64,000 nucleotides of DNA, taken from Pyrus communis. Its lineage: Eukaryota; Streptophyta; Magnoliopsida; Rosales; Rosaceae. Location of the stretch: the NCBI RefSeq assembly GCF_963583255.1, contig NC_084803.1:19920428-19984427 (forward strand), given 5' to 3'. Under the pieces are notes generated by a model. It worked only from the letters and a program-made list of their open reading frames with translations. It was not told the DNA's origin and did not search any database. The position numbers were made by a program, and so were the translations under genes. Below are positions 21,995 through 33,375 of this stretch, in pieces (the stretch's first letter is position 1; each line of letters starts with the position of its first letter).

Positions 21995-24900
21995 TGGATT
22001 TAAGATAGTTGAATCTACTTTTGGAAAGAGATTTGGTGTGAATGTCGACTAACTGATCCTGACTGCAAACAAAGTTAACCTTGATGAGATGTGCCAAGAC
22101 CAACTCTCGAATATAATGATAGTTGATCTCTACATGTTTGGTGTGGGCATGAAATACCAGATTAAAAGTAAGGGAGATTGCTGAAATATTATCACACCAA
22201 AGGGTAGGAACTTGAGAGAGAGGGAAACCAATGTCACAGAAGATTTTGCATATCCAAGTTAGTTCAGCTGCAGTGTGTGCGAGAGAACGATATTTTGCTA
22301 CTGTTGATGATTGTGCCATAATAGCTTGTTTCTTGGCACTCCAACTGATAAGGTTGGATCCCAGAAATACATTGTAACCATTAGTGAAATGTCTATCAAA
22401 GGGACAGCTAGCCCAGTCTGCATCGGAGAAGGCTTTGAGATTAGTTGCATCCTTTTTGAACCATAGTTCTTCAGACACAGTACCCTTGAGATAACAAATA
22501 ACTCGTTTTGCAGCTTGCATTTGTTGGTCTCGAGGAGCGTGCATGAACTGACAAATTTGATTCACAGCAAAAGAAATATCTGGACGCGTCCATGTCAAAT
22601 ACGGTAAACCACCTACAATGGATCGGTACTCAGTTGGATTGGACAAAAGAGGACCAGTGTGATCCAATTTATGAGAGCCAAGTGGAGTGCAGCAAGGCTT
22701 TGCACCATCCATATTAGTTTTCCTGAGAAGATCCAGTAAATACTTGGTTTGATGAAGAAAGAGACCTGTGGAGGATCGTTGAACCTCTAATCCCAGAAAG
22801 TAGTGCAATGGACCCAAATCCTTGACTAGAAAAATAGCACTGAGTTTTTGAATGAATAGATGGCATAGGGAAGAGTCAGGTCCAGTGACTAATATGTCAT
22901 CTACATACACAAGCACCATGACAGGAGTAGTACTGTTGAGAACAAATAAAGAAGCATCTGAGGAAGATTGCTTAAAACCAAGCTGAAGAAGAGCTTGAAA
23001 TAGTTTGTCAAACCAAGCTCGGGGTGCTTGTTTGAGACCATAAAGGGATTTCCTTAATTTGCAGACATGATGTGGCATCCTGAGATTAGTGAAACCTGGA
23101 GGCTGCTACATGTACACATCTTCCTTTAAATCACCATGAAGAAAGGCATTACTTATGTCTAATTGATTTAAAAACCAATTGAAATGCACAACAAGTGACA
23201 AAATGACTCTAATGGTAACTGGTTTAGCCACATAACTGAAGGTCTCTTGAAAATCAATGCCTTCCTGCTGATGATACCCATTTGTAACCAAACGAGCTTT
23301 AAATCGCTCGACAGTACCATCAGGTTTCTGCTTTATTCTGAAGACCCACTTGCAGCCAACAACATTGTGAGAGGAAGATGGAGGAACAAGGGTCCAAGTA
23401 CCTGTTGATTGTAATGCATTAAACTCATCTTGCATGGTAGATCTCCAGTGAGCATGTTTAGATGCTTGCAAATATGTATTTGGAATAAAGTCAATATCAG
23501 ATGGAAGAGGATGTTTGGTAGCTGCATATACTTTAGGCTTGAAGATACCAGCTTTGGAGCGAGTGATTATAGGATGAGTATTGGTAGGGGGCAATAAGAT
23601 AATTGGTGCATTGCAAGAGAGTGATGCATCATGTGGAGATTCTGTATGTGAGGTAGCATTTATAGAAATGGGACCTTGAGTATTACCAATGTGTGAACTT
23701 GAAGGAGAACAATCAAAGTTGAATCTCAAATCTGGAACTGAAGAGCTAGAAGGAACACTAGTGCTATTAAAAACGGAGAACTGTAGATCCATGAGAGCTG
23801 AAACAGATTCTGAAGAGATAACATGATTGGGGGGAGGAGACTGAAAATGATATGTTGCTTCATCAAACTGCACATGTCTGGAAATATAGATACGACTAGT
23901 GACTGGGTCAAGGCATCGATAACCCTTGTGTTGTAAACTATACCCCAGAAAAACACAGCTTTTACTTTTTGCATCCAACTTGGAATGAGTGTAAGGTTTG
24001 AGCCACGGGAAGCATCTACAGCCAAAGACTTTAAGTCGGGAGTAATCTGGTGGCTTGAAAAATAGCAATTCCCAAGGAGATTTAGAGAGTCCAGAAATGG
24101 GTAATCTGTTAATAAGATACACAGCCGTGGACAAAGCTTCCACCCAATAGAGATGGGGAATATTAGAAGCAACAAGTAATGTTCTGGTAGTTTCCACAAT
24201 GTGTCTGTGCTTCCTTTCAGCACAACCATTTTGTTCAGGGGTGTGAGGACAAGTTAAATGATGAGCAATACCATAAGTATGAAGAAAAGACTGAAACATA
24301 GCACCAATGAATTCACCCCCAGAATCTGAATGCACAACCTTGATTTTATTTCCATGTAAATTTTCCACATATTATTTGAATACAACAAAAGTAGAATAAG
24401 CATCAGATTTAGCTTTTAATGGAAATAACCAACTATAGCGACTATAATCATCTACTAGCAACAAGTAGTACTTAAAACCACTAGGTGAAGTGACGGAGGC
24501 AAGACCCCAAAGATCATAGTGTAGCAATTTGAGGCTTTCAGTAGTTATAGAACTAGCATATCCAAAGGGAAGCTTGTGACTTTTAGCTAAAGCACAATCT
24601 GAACAGCAAATATCACCAGTAGTCTTGCCTTGCACCACAAGCTGATTTCCTGAAAGAACCTTGTGAAAGATAGAAGAAGATGAATGACTCAATCTTCGAT
24701 GCCAAATCTGTACAGGAGCTTTGACACTTATTAAAGCCGAGGGTGATGAAGAAGTGTGATTACTAGAGCCTTAAAATGGATAGAAGCCATCTTTAACTGG
24801 TCGCCGCAAAAGCGTTTTCCTCGAAACACAATCCTTTATAGTGGATCCATCAGGGTCAAGAGTCAAGGCACAATTATTATCTTTTAAAAATTGGTAGGCA

Positions 24901-26239
24901 GATAATAAGTTGTGCAAGGACATGTAATACATTACTCAACTTAAAGGAAGTATGAGATGTATTTAATGAAAAGGTACCAATATTGTGAATAGACAGACCT
25001 TTACCATCTCCTATATAGACCTTGTCTTCACCAGTGTAGTGTAGGGAGATGCGACAGAGAGATTGGCAATGTCATTTGTGATATGTGATGTGGCTCTAGA
25101 GTCCAATAGCCAAGATGAGGATGGTTTAGACGAGTAGTGAGCATAAAGAGCTGCAAGTTTGGCTGGTGGCACTCGTCCAAAGATCTCAGGATTCATTCTG
25201 TCAAAACAGTCAATGGCTTCGTGGCTGGTGGAGCCACAGATTTGACATGTGTTCTTATGATGAGATGAAGAACCTTGGTTGTTAGACCGAGAGCCTGGAT
25301 AAGAAGCATGAGACTCACATTCACGATAAGTACCAGTGAAGTGTCCACGATTAGTGCGGAAATTGCGATTTCCTCTGGAAGAATTGCGATTGGTCCTGCC
25401 TCGATTAGAATTTTAACGGAAAGAAGATTAAAGATGTTGACTATATGCAGCAAAGGCCTGTGGAGAAGGCATGGGTAGCAAAGGTGATTGAGATTAGACA
25501 GAGAAGGCCTGAAAGGGCTCAGTAGCAGCAATGGACAGAGTTTGCTTGCGACGAGCCATGGAGATCTCTTTTGTCAGCAACAGACCATACAATTCATCAA
25601 GAGAGATAGAAGACAATTACAGCATGATAGAGTTAATAAATGACTCGAATTCATCAGGAAGACCGTGAAGTGTCGTTGCAATGAGATCATGATCAGATAT
25701 AGATGCACCAGCAGCATTGAGAGAATCTGAAATTTCCTTGATTTGTTGTAGATATTCCGAGATCAATTGAGAGCCTTTTTGAATTGATTGAAGACGAGAG
25801 CGAAGATGGTGGATATGAGCATCAGAAACGCTACCAAAACATTGTTCAAGCTTCTGCCAAAGCTCTCGAGATGTGGAAACACCTACTGTGAAGGGAATGA
25901 GATCTTCAGATAGGGTCGAGTTGAGCCAGATCAAGAGATTTTGATCTTTTTCAAACCACTGCTCAAATTCTGGATTTAGGGATCAATCAGGGAGAAGTGA
26001 AGCCGTACATGGCTCAGTATCGTCGATGAGGCCAATAAGTTTGTACCGGCGCAAAATTAGAGTAAATAACGCACGCATGGGAGATAATTAGTGTGCTTGA
26101 GTTTGATTGGCACCATGCTACCAATATTTTGGATCATAAGAGACATATACAAGTTTTAAGGTTGAGAATTTGCAGAAGAATTAGGGTTTGGTAATGGCGG
26201 TGAGTTAATCAGAGACAAAGAGGTAGAGAGGGAGGCCAT
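21995..26239 (-). pseudogene. copia gag-pol remnant
   Basis: The minus-strand remnant starts near 26239 (MASLSTSLSLINSPP). UBN2-type gag follows at 25934-25617. The protease is at 25196-25011, with the active-site motif LLDSGATS changed to LLDSRATS. GAG-pre-integrase and integrase lie at 24692-23106 (YDLWG, VHSDSGGEF, NGCAERKHRHIVE give the D, D, E residues). RT with YVDDILVTG and RNase H lie at 23078-21995. In-frame stops occur between these pieces, including at about 24369-24371 and 23106-23108 (tag for the expected Glu in YMEQPPGF). The RNase H motif STAEAEY reads STVAKY, so catalytic residues are lost. The polyprotein is dead. Confidence 0.9.
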
Positions 26240-26517
26240 GATATTCAGAAGCAAAATCGATCAAGGAATCAATCAAAGACAGAGAGCACAAAATTGATTA
26301 CGAAATCGATCGAGAAAGAAAGAAATCGATCAAGAAATGAAGGCAGTGAGAAGAAAATCAAGATATCACTGACTCAAAGACGCCATTACAGATCAAGAAC
26401 AATGATCATAATACTAAATCAATGAAGAACTTCGATCAATTTGAAAAGAAATCAGAGAAACTGAGCGGAAGAAATTGAGGATCAAGGAATGCCGGGAGGC
26501 AATTGGCGATGAAACCA

Positions 26518-26688
26518 TGTAGAAAAAGATATTTTTATTGATAAGGTTAACTGACAGTACACAGGAATATATATAGCCCCAAACAATCATTACATCAATA
26601 CCCTTATCTTCTACAACTAATTACATAAATACCACAATTAACTATTTACTGTTGTAACTAACTTGTGACTGGTTTAGATTTCTCAATA
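26518..26688 (-). repeat. copia 5' LTR
   Basis: 171 bp. Ends CTCAATA directly against the CTTCT target duplication, missing the CA found in the other LTR. Confidence 0.88.
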
Positions 26689-27101
26689 CTTCTTCCCAAT
26701 CCGAACGGCATCAGGTCATGTGACAAGTCCTCACCACTCTTAAATTTCTCAGGTTTGAAGCTTGCAGGATCATCCCACAACATTGGGTCTCTATAGATGG
26801 CCCATGCATTGATCAATACCATTGTGTCACGTGGCACGTCGAATCTCTCAATCATGTAGTCATCTGATGAAAAATGTGGTAGTAGCAATGGAGCTGCGGG
26901 GTATAATCGGAGGGTCTCGGAGATGATACTTTGCAGATAGGGTAGTTTAGAGATATCTGGTTCGTCCACCAAGCGTTCATTTCCAAGTTGAGCATCAACT
27001 TCAGCTCTAGCTTTCTTTAACACGAGGGGATGGTTGAGGAGATTGGACATGGCCCATTCTAGTGTCACTGCTGATGTATCAGTACCCGCCATTATTATGA
27101 C

Positions 27102-28275
27102 CTAAAAATTACTTTTGAGTTAATATTATGAATTGTAAAGAAAAAAGACTTGTCTTCTTTAATTTCTAAAACACTAAACCAAGCTGTTGTAAGTTATGAT
27201 GGGTGGAAAAATGTAGGCGATTGCTTGTTTGAGAGGGGATTCGCACAGCTTGGATATGCAATTCATGATTGATTAGTTGTTATCTATCTACATCAAACGA
27301 ACTATTATTTTCAAACCAACCAAGTGCATTATATCAAATGTGTCACCCATTATATTACCGGTCAAAACCAACTACCTACTTATCTTTTATTCACTTATAT
27401 TATTATGACTTCAGATACTCAAATCGGATATGTAAGATATCTTGAAATGGAATGTAATTTTATGTTTTTGGTTGGCCGGAAAACAATTCAATAGAGAGAT
27501 GTAAATGTAATATATTCATCTTGCCCTAAAAATGTAAATATAAACCTAAATTTACATCTTTTTTGCATCTTTTGGTGTTGGGTCTCGCCAATCAAAGTGA
27601 AAACGGATCTTAAATTTACATTTCTGCATTGGAGATGCTCAAATAATTCCAAAAATTGTATTTCTGAAGGTCATTGGCAGGTGTTTGTGAAAAAGAAAAG
27701 TATATGTAATCCAATACATACTTAAAAAATCAGGAATTAAATCAAGGAAAGTGCTATTTACACATCTATTTTTTTTACTTCTTACACACTTTTGTTGATT
27801 TTTAGCTATTGATCTTTTTCAATTCATTCAATCCCAAACTGAAATTGAGAGAGGTGTGTTAGAAGTAAAAATAAATGTGTGAATAACACTACTCCAAATC
27901 AATTGGAGGCTAGTGGATATCATGCTCATTGATTCTATTTTACAAGTCAGAAATCAAATCAATTATAGCGTGGATCTCATCCTCGTTCCTTTTGTTTTTC
28001 TATCTTTGATTCATGACTCTCATTTCATACCTTACCATGTCATTCAGTTGGTAAGATATAATTGAGAAATAAATATAGACTAAAACTTCACGATAAAAAA
28101 ATAATAGAAAATTAGATTTTAATCCTTAAATAAGATGAAATTTAGAAAAATGTCTTATACAAGATTAAAAATTGATTTTAGTCCCTGGATTTTATTTAAT
28201 GCCAACATATTAAATGTCTCTCTTTTTTATTTATAATTTTATGGTGTTCATAAATTAAATTTTATGAAAATATTA
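27102..28275 (-). repeat. duplicated intron segment of P450 copy C
   Basis: Nearly collinear with 28919-30058, the intron of gene D, for example 'gtaggcgattgcttgtttga' and 'ggttggccggaaaacaattc' in both. It stops abruptly at about 28275, where the 3' flank of gene D begins, marking the tandem-duplication joint. Both copies contain the same small MITE-like insert (about 27496-27652). Confidence 0.85.
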
Positions 28276-28303
28276 TAAACAATATTATAATATTGTTTAT
28301 AGA

Positions 28304-31300
28304 TCAAGCCGTCATAATTTGGTTCATAATAACAGAGCGTGCTTTGCACTTAGCCTCCAATGGCACGGCTTTAGGCATTGTGAATCCCTTACCTTCAGCC
28401 ATATCAATCTCCTTTTCACTAACTCTCTTCCACTCAAAGCATTGGATCAATGACCCCAAAGTCAGCCCCACCATACGTTTCGCTAGGCCCTCCCCAGGGC
28501 AAGCCCTTCTTCCTAGTCCGAACGGCATCAGGTTGTGTGACAAGTCCTCACCACTCTTAATTCTTTCGGGTTTGAAGCTTTCAGGATCATCCCACAACAT
28601 TGGGTCTCTATGGATGGCCCATGCATTGATCAATACCATTGTGTCACGTGGCACGTCGAATCTCTCAATCATGCAGTCATCTGATGAAAAATGTGGTAGT
28701 AGCAATGGAGCTGCGGGGTATAATCGGAGGGTCTCGGAGATGATACTTTGCAGATAGGGTAGTTTAGAGATATCTGGTTCGTCCACCAAGCGTTCATTTC
28801 CAAGTTGAGCATCAACTTCAGCTCTAGCTTTCTTTAACACGAGGGGATGGTTGAGGAGATTGGACATGGCCCATTCTAGTGTCACTGCTGATGTATCAGT
28901 ACCCGCCATTATTATGACCTAAAAATTACTTTTGAGTTAATATTATGAATTGTAAAGAAAAAAGACTTGTCTTCTTTAATTTCTAAAACACTAAACCCAG
29001 CTGTTGTAAGTTATGATGGGTGGAAAAATGTAGGCGATTGCTTGTTTGAGAGGGGATTCGCACAGCTTGGATATGCAATTCATGATTGATTAGTTGTTAT
29101 CTATCTACATCAAACAAACTATTATTTTCAAACCAACCTAGTGCTTTATATCAAATGTGTCACCCATTATATTACCGGTCAAAACCAACTACCTACTTAT
29201 CTTTTATTCACTTATATTATTGTGACTTCAGATACTCAAATCGGATATGTAAGATATCTTGAAATGGAATGTAATTTTATGTTTTTGGTTGGCCGGAAAA
29301 CAATTCAATAGAGAGATGTAAATGTAATATATTCATCTTGCCCTAAAAATGTAAATATAAACCTAAATTTACATCATTTTTGCATCTTTTGGTGTTGGGT
29401 CTCGCCAATCAAAGTGAAAACGGATCTTAAATTTACATTTCTGCATTGGAGATACTCAAAGAATTCCAGAAATTGTATTTCTGAAGGTCATTGGCAGGTG
29501 TTTGTGAAAAAGAAAAGTATATGTAATCCAATACATACTTAAAAATCCGGAATTAAATCAAGGAAAGTGCTATTTACACACCATTTAGCTATTGATCTTT
29601 TTCAATTCATTCAATCTTAGAATGAAATTAAGAGAGGTGTGTGAGAAGTAAAAATAAATGTGTGAATAACACTACTCCAAATTAATTGGAGGCTAGTGGA
29701 TCTCATGCTCATTGATTCTATTTTACAAGTCAGAAATCAAATCAATTATAGCGTGGATCTCATCCTCGTTCCTTTTGTTTTTCTATCTTTGATTCATGAC
29801 TCTCATTTCATACCTTACCATGTGATAATTCAGTTGGTAAGATATAATTGAGAAATAAATATAGACTAAAACTTCACAATAAAAAAATAATAGAAAACTA
29901 GATTTTAATCCTTAAATAAGATGAAATTTAGAAAAATGTCTTATACAAGATTAAAAATTGATTTTAGTCCCAGGACTTTATTTAATGCCAACATATTAAA
30001 TGTCTCTCTTTTTTATTTATAATTTTATGGTGTTTATAAATTAAATTTTATGAAAATATTATAAAATTTTAATTCTCATTATGGTAAATATCTTATATAA
30101 GAAAATATTTTCGTAAAGATTTTTCGATACACATGTTTTTGCATATTTTCTTATGTGTCACTAATTAATTCAATATATTTAGGTACGAACATTTCGGTAC
30201 ACTATGTTAATATAATATGTTTAGGTATAGACATTTCGCTACATTAGTTTATTATAATATATTTAGGTACCGACATTTCGGTACACTAGTTTAATATCAT
30301 ATGTTTAGGTACGGAATTTTTCGGTACACTTATGTTTTTGCATGGGGCTTCTTCCTCGAGTCCTGTCATGATCGCGCACTCGACGAAAGAGCTTTACAAG
30401 CGGCATTGCCTTTTTACTTTTTTTTTTCAGTGGGTTTTTACCCTTTATTGGAAACCGTTTCAGTAGAACTACTCACTAGTCCTAACTTTTTGCACATGTA
30501 AACCAGACCCGCCTTGCTATCATGAAAACGCCAGCTATTACCATAGTAGCTGCATGAATCGAAGCGGATACTGGAGTGGGACCCTCCATAGCATCGGGTG
30601 ACCAAGTATGCAATCCTATCTGTGTGCCACTAATTCACTACAATATATTTAGATATGGACATTTCGGTATACTAATTTAGTAAAATATATTATGATACGG
30701 ACGTTTAGGTACACTAATTAGAGGAAGTAAAATAAATATAATGAATTAAAATGTGTATAATAATAAATAATTTTAGTTTTAATATAATGACATTAAATAA
30801 GATCTCTATTAAATGTTAAAACAAAATATAATATAAATTTGAATTAGGTACACATTAGAGAAATAAAATCAATATATAATCTAACACTAAGTTTTTATTG
30901 AATTTTAATCTTCTTCAAGGATTAAAGTTCAAAAACCCTAAAAAATAATATATGAGACGGCCAGTAAACACTAACCTGTATAATCCCCTTGATAATTTGG
31001 TCAGTGTAATACTCAGGTTGTGATCCCTGCAGAGTAAGCAAATGGTCAATCATAGTACCAGTAGTTCCACCCTTCTTGCTCCTGTGCTCATCGATGAGGC
31101 CTTGGAAAAACTTATTGGTCCTCTTACCCAACTTCATGACCCTCTTCTCATACGCGTCGCTCCCAACCCAATTCAAAATCGGCAAAAAATCTGCCGGGTT
31201 GGCCGCTCCACTTTGAGCAAAAGCCTCCTTCATAATCTCTCTGAACTGCCTTGCCTCCTCTTTCTCCACCGACACATCCTCGCCGTAGTACCTCTTCCCC

Positions 31301-31872
31301 GCCACCATCCTCATTATACTGTTAAAGGTCAACTCATGGAACATAGACGTCAACGCCACCGGTGCGAAATCTTCACGCGCGTTTTGTGAAAGTTTAAGTA
31401 GTAGCTGTTTGATTTCGTCCTTTCTGATGATCGAAAATGTGTTCAGTCGAGCGGTGGAGAATATCTCGATGGCGCTAATGCGGCGGAGGTTGCGCCAGTG
31501 ATCACCGTATTGGGACGTTGCCATGGTGGTGTTGTTGTAGGCTAAGTGCTTGCCTAGGATAAAGCTAGGACGGTTTGCTAGAACGATGTCGTTGGTGGTG
31601 AAACATTCTTGTGCGGCCGACGAGGATGAGACTATGACCACGCGCTGCGAGCCAAACCAGAGTGAGAAAATGGGGCCGTGCTTTTGTGAGAGGCGGTGGA
31701 GGGTTCGATGGATTGGGAGTTTTAGGAGATGGAGATGGCCGATTAGTGGAAGAGAAAGTGGACTTGGAGGGAGGGTTTTGTAACGGCGTCGTTTTGTTTG
31801 GAGCAGGAAGTTTAAAGTGAAGAGGATGGAGATAATGGAGAGGAATGTATATAACAAGATCTGTTGTTCCAT
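28304..31872 (-). CDS. cytochrome P450, CYP81-type (gene D)
   Basis: Exons 31872-30976 (299 codons) and 28918-28304 (204 codons plus stop) join in phase 0 over a 2057-bp GT-AG intron, giving 503 aa. Motifs: membrane anchor about 6-24, [13 protein letters not shown] hinge, [19 protein letters not shown] in the I-helix, ExxR at 361-364, haem loop [12 protein letters not shown] with Cys439. The PERF motif reads PERI, a change at the aromatic position that genes A and B keep. That may affect folding of the meander region, so activity is likely but not certain. The intron is four to five times longer than in A and B because of inserted repeats and a mitochondrial nad5 fragment. It is the parent of the partial copy C just downstream. 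The substrate is unknown. Confidence 0.92.
30170..30730. repeat. 'ttaggtacGGACATTTCGGTACACT' short repeats in intron
   Basis: Around five or six spaced copies of a motif of about 25 bp (near 30180, 30226, 30268, 30304, 30649 and 30700) occur at intervals of about 45 bp, split by the organelle-derived insert. Unknown family. Confidence 0.6.
30510..30628 (-). pseudogene. nad5: mitochondrial nad5 fragment in nuclear intron
   Basis: The minus-strand frame reads [20 protein letters not shown] then [16 protein letters not shown]. This is the conserved core of NADH dehydrogenase subunit 5. HTW, PVSA and AGVFMIAR fit the mitochondrial protein better than plastid ndhF. A few substitutions (for example Ser for Leu after HTW) show decay. 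It is a nuclear copy of mitochondrial DNA inside the intron of P450 gene D. The adjoining 30340-30509, GC-richer than its surroundings, may belong to the same transfer but I could not identify it. Confidence 0.85.
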
Positions 31873-32049
31873 AGTTAGCTTGTGGAGTTGAGATGGATGT
31901 GATCAGTGGGTGGTTTACAGTGTGGTGGAGATGTGGTACTTAAAGAGGAGGTGTGCGATAGTAGTGATCCATGCTAAGTTTTTTTAGCAGTTTAGATCTC
32001 AATGTTCAAGTACCGTTTGTTTTCTAGAGATCATTTCTATTTGAATAAA

Positions 32050-32520
32050 CAAAAAAAACTTAGAATTTGAATAAAAGTTAAAATTTAGAAATTGACATGC
32101 ACGAATTTCCTTGTTTGCATTCATAAATATATAATTTAAAATTTCTTCGTGGGAAAAAAGCTTGGAATTTGGAACCTCCAATTCCCAAGTTAAATTCCAC
32201 GTAAATAGGTGACGAAATTTCAAAATGACGGAATTTGAAATGACGGGATTTTTTTTCTAGAATTTGTGAAATTTCTTGTTTGGTTAACCTAAAAGAACAA
32301 TAGAATTGAATACAGAATTTTTTATTTTTAAACTCTCAATCATAGAAATTGAGAAATGACACATCTTTACATAAATTTAAACCTGGAAATTGGAGGTCCC
32401 AAAATCCAAGTTTTTTCCATGCAAAAATTCTAAATTTCTATGGTTATGAATCCAAATAAAGGAATCGGTACATGTCAATTTATAAATTCTAACTTTTACC
32501 CAAATTCCAAGTTTAATTCT
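32050..32520. mobile_element. long imperfect inverted repeat (foldback/MITE-like)
   Basis: The left arm (about 32056-32205, 'aaacttagaatttgaataaaagtta...tggaacctccaatt') is mirrored by the right arm (about 32384-32515, '...attggaggtccc...aaattccaagttt') with roughly 80% pairing by eye over about 130 bases. The loop (32206-32383) contains a further 'gaaatttc' rich part. No coding capacity. Exact ends and target duplication not resolved. Confidence 0.7.
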
Positions 32521-32579
32521 CTCATCCAAACATAGTGTAGTGTTCATATTAGTTGGAGAGCAAATTTATCTTTCTCTTA

Positions 32580-33375
32580 TCTTATACTATCATCTTTACT
32601 AATTAATAAAACCCTATTTGCCAATCAAAAGAGGGTGAAAAGACAAATTAGTCTTCTATCACATAAAAAAATGATGGGCAATAATGTAATTTCACATGTC
32701 CAAATTTTACTGTTTTTTATTAAAGCCTTACGTACAAGTGATGTTAAAATACTTCCAATATTAAAAAAAAAAAAAATGAATAAATAAACCAAAAACAAAA
32801 ACCTCCCACTCCCCCATTGTCCTCTTTTTCTCTCTCCCTCTTTCCTTCTCATTTTCTAATAAAACCCTCATTGTAAACTTTTTGCCCATTTTTTCCTATT
32901 TTGCCCTCACTTTTGATACACAATAAGTGAACCCTCCTTGTCAACCTTTTGCCCTTTTTTCCTATTTTGCCCTCACTTTTGATATACAATATTCACATAA
33001 GAAGGGCAAAATAATAATTTTATATCTTTTGATAAAATGACAATCATATCCCTAATTTTCCTATTTTACTCTCACTTTTAATACACAATAATTACGTAAG
33101 AAGAACAAAACAATAATTATGTTATATTAAAATAAAATATGCACTTACTATTTTTTCTATTTTACCCTCACTTTTAATACACAATATTTACATACGGAGG
33201 ACAAAACAATAATTATGTAATATTAAGATAAAATATGCACTTATTAAGAAAAATTATCTCACCATCATTATTTCATACTCTTTTTAAAATTTTTAAAACT
33301 AATCACACTCCTTAATAAAAAAAATTTAAAATGAAATGAAATTGTTGACACGCACAAAGTGTATGCTCATATGCT
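32580..33375. repeat. diverged first copy of the Helitron-like repeat
   Basis: Related to the later 792-bp units: repeated 'ttttgccctcacttttgat' and 'gtaatattaagataaaatatgcac' lines, then a 3' hairpin (cgcac aaa gtgtat) followed by CTAG at 33374-33377. It begins near 'tcttatactatcatctttactaattaataaaaccct'. It is older or more distant than the following three copies. Confidence 0.55.

Larger units (their letters stand above)
21130..26688 (-). mobile_element. Ty1/copia LTR retrotransposon inserted in P450 copy C
   Basis: LTRs lie at 21130-21303 (3' LTR in element sense) and 26518-26688 (5' LTR). They differ at about 15 positions in 170, so the insertion is not recent. The 5' LTR lacks the last two bases at its outer edge. 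Next to it the PBS reads TGGTTTCAT, close to the initiator-Met tRNA PBS TGGTATCA. A polypurine tract (gagggggtg on the minus strand) precedes the 3' LTR. Target duplication CTTCT. The interior order gag-protease-integrase-RT-RNase H defines copia. Several stops make it non-autonomous, and it carries a nested Cassandra element. Confidence 0.93.
20923..27101 (-). pseudogene. CYP81-type P450 exon-2 pseudogene, split by a copia element (copy C)
   Basis: The minus-strand pieces 27101-26689 and 21129-20923 together equal exon 2 of gene D at about 95% by eye ([22 protein letters not shown] | [11 protein letters not shown]). The break is at the haem-binding loop, where a Ty1/copia element inserted with a CTTCT target duplication (21125-21129, 26689-26693). 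In addition, the Trp codon after CFE is TGA (21049-21051), a premature stop, and no exon 1 exists: intron-like DNA continues from 27102 to about 28275 and then meets the 3' end of gene D. It is therefore a partial tandem duplicate (3' flank, exon 2 and part of the intron) of gene D, later disrupted. It cannot make a P450. Confidence 0.93.

Noticed and set aside
21278..22003. Repeated frames of about 75 aa in the Cassandra LTRs
   Set aside because: The same translation occurs twice because the LTR is repeated. Cassandra elements are non-coding.
30301..30501. Plus-strand 66-aa frame beside the nad5 fragment as a gene
   Set aside because: No recognisable protein. It overlaps the probable organelle-derived insert and intron repeats.
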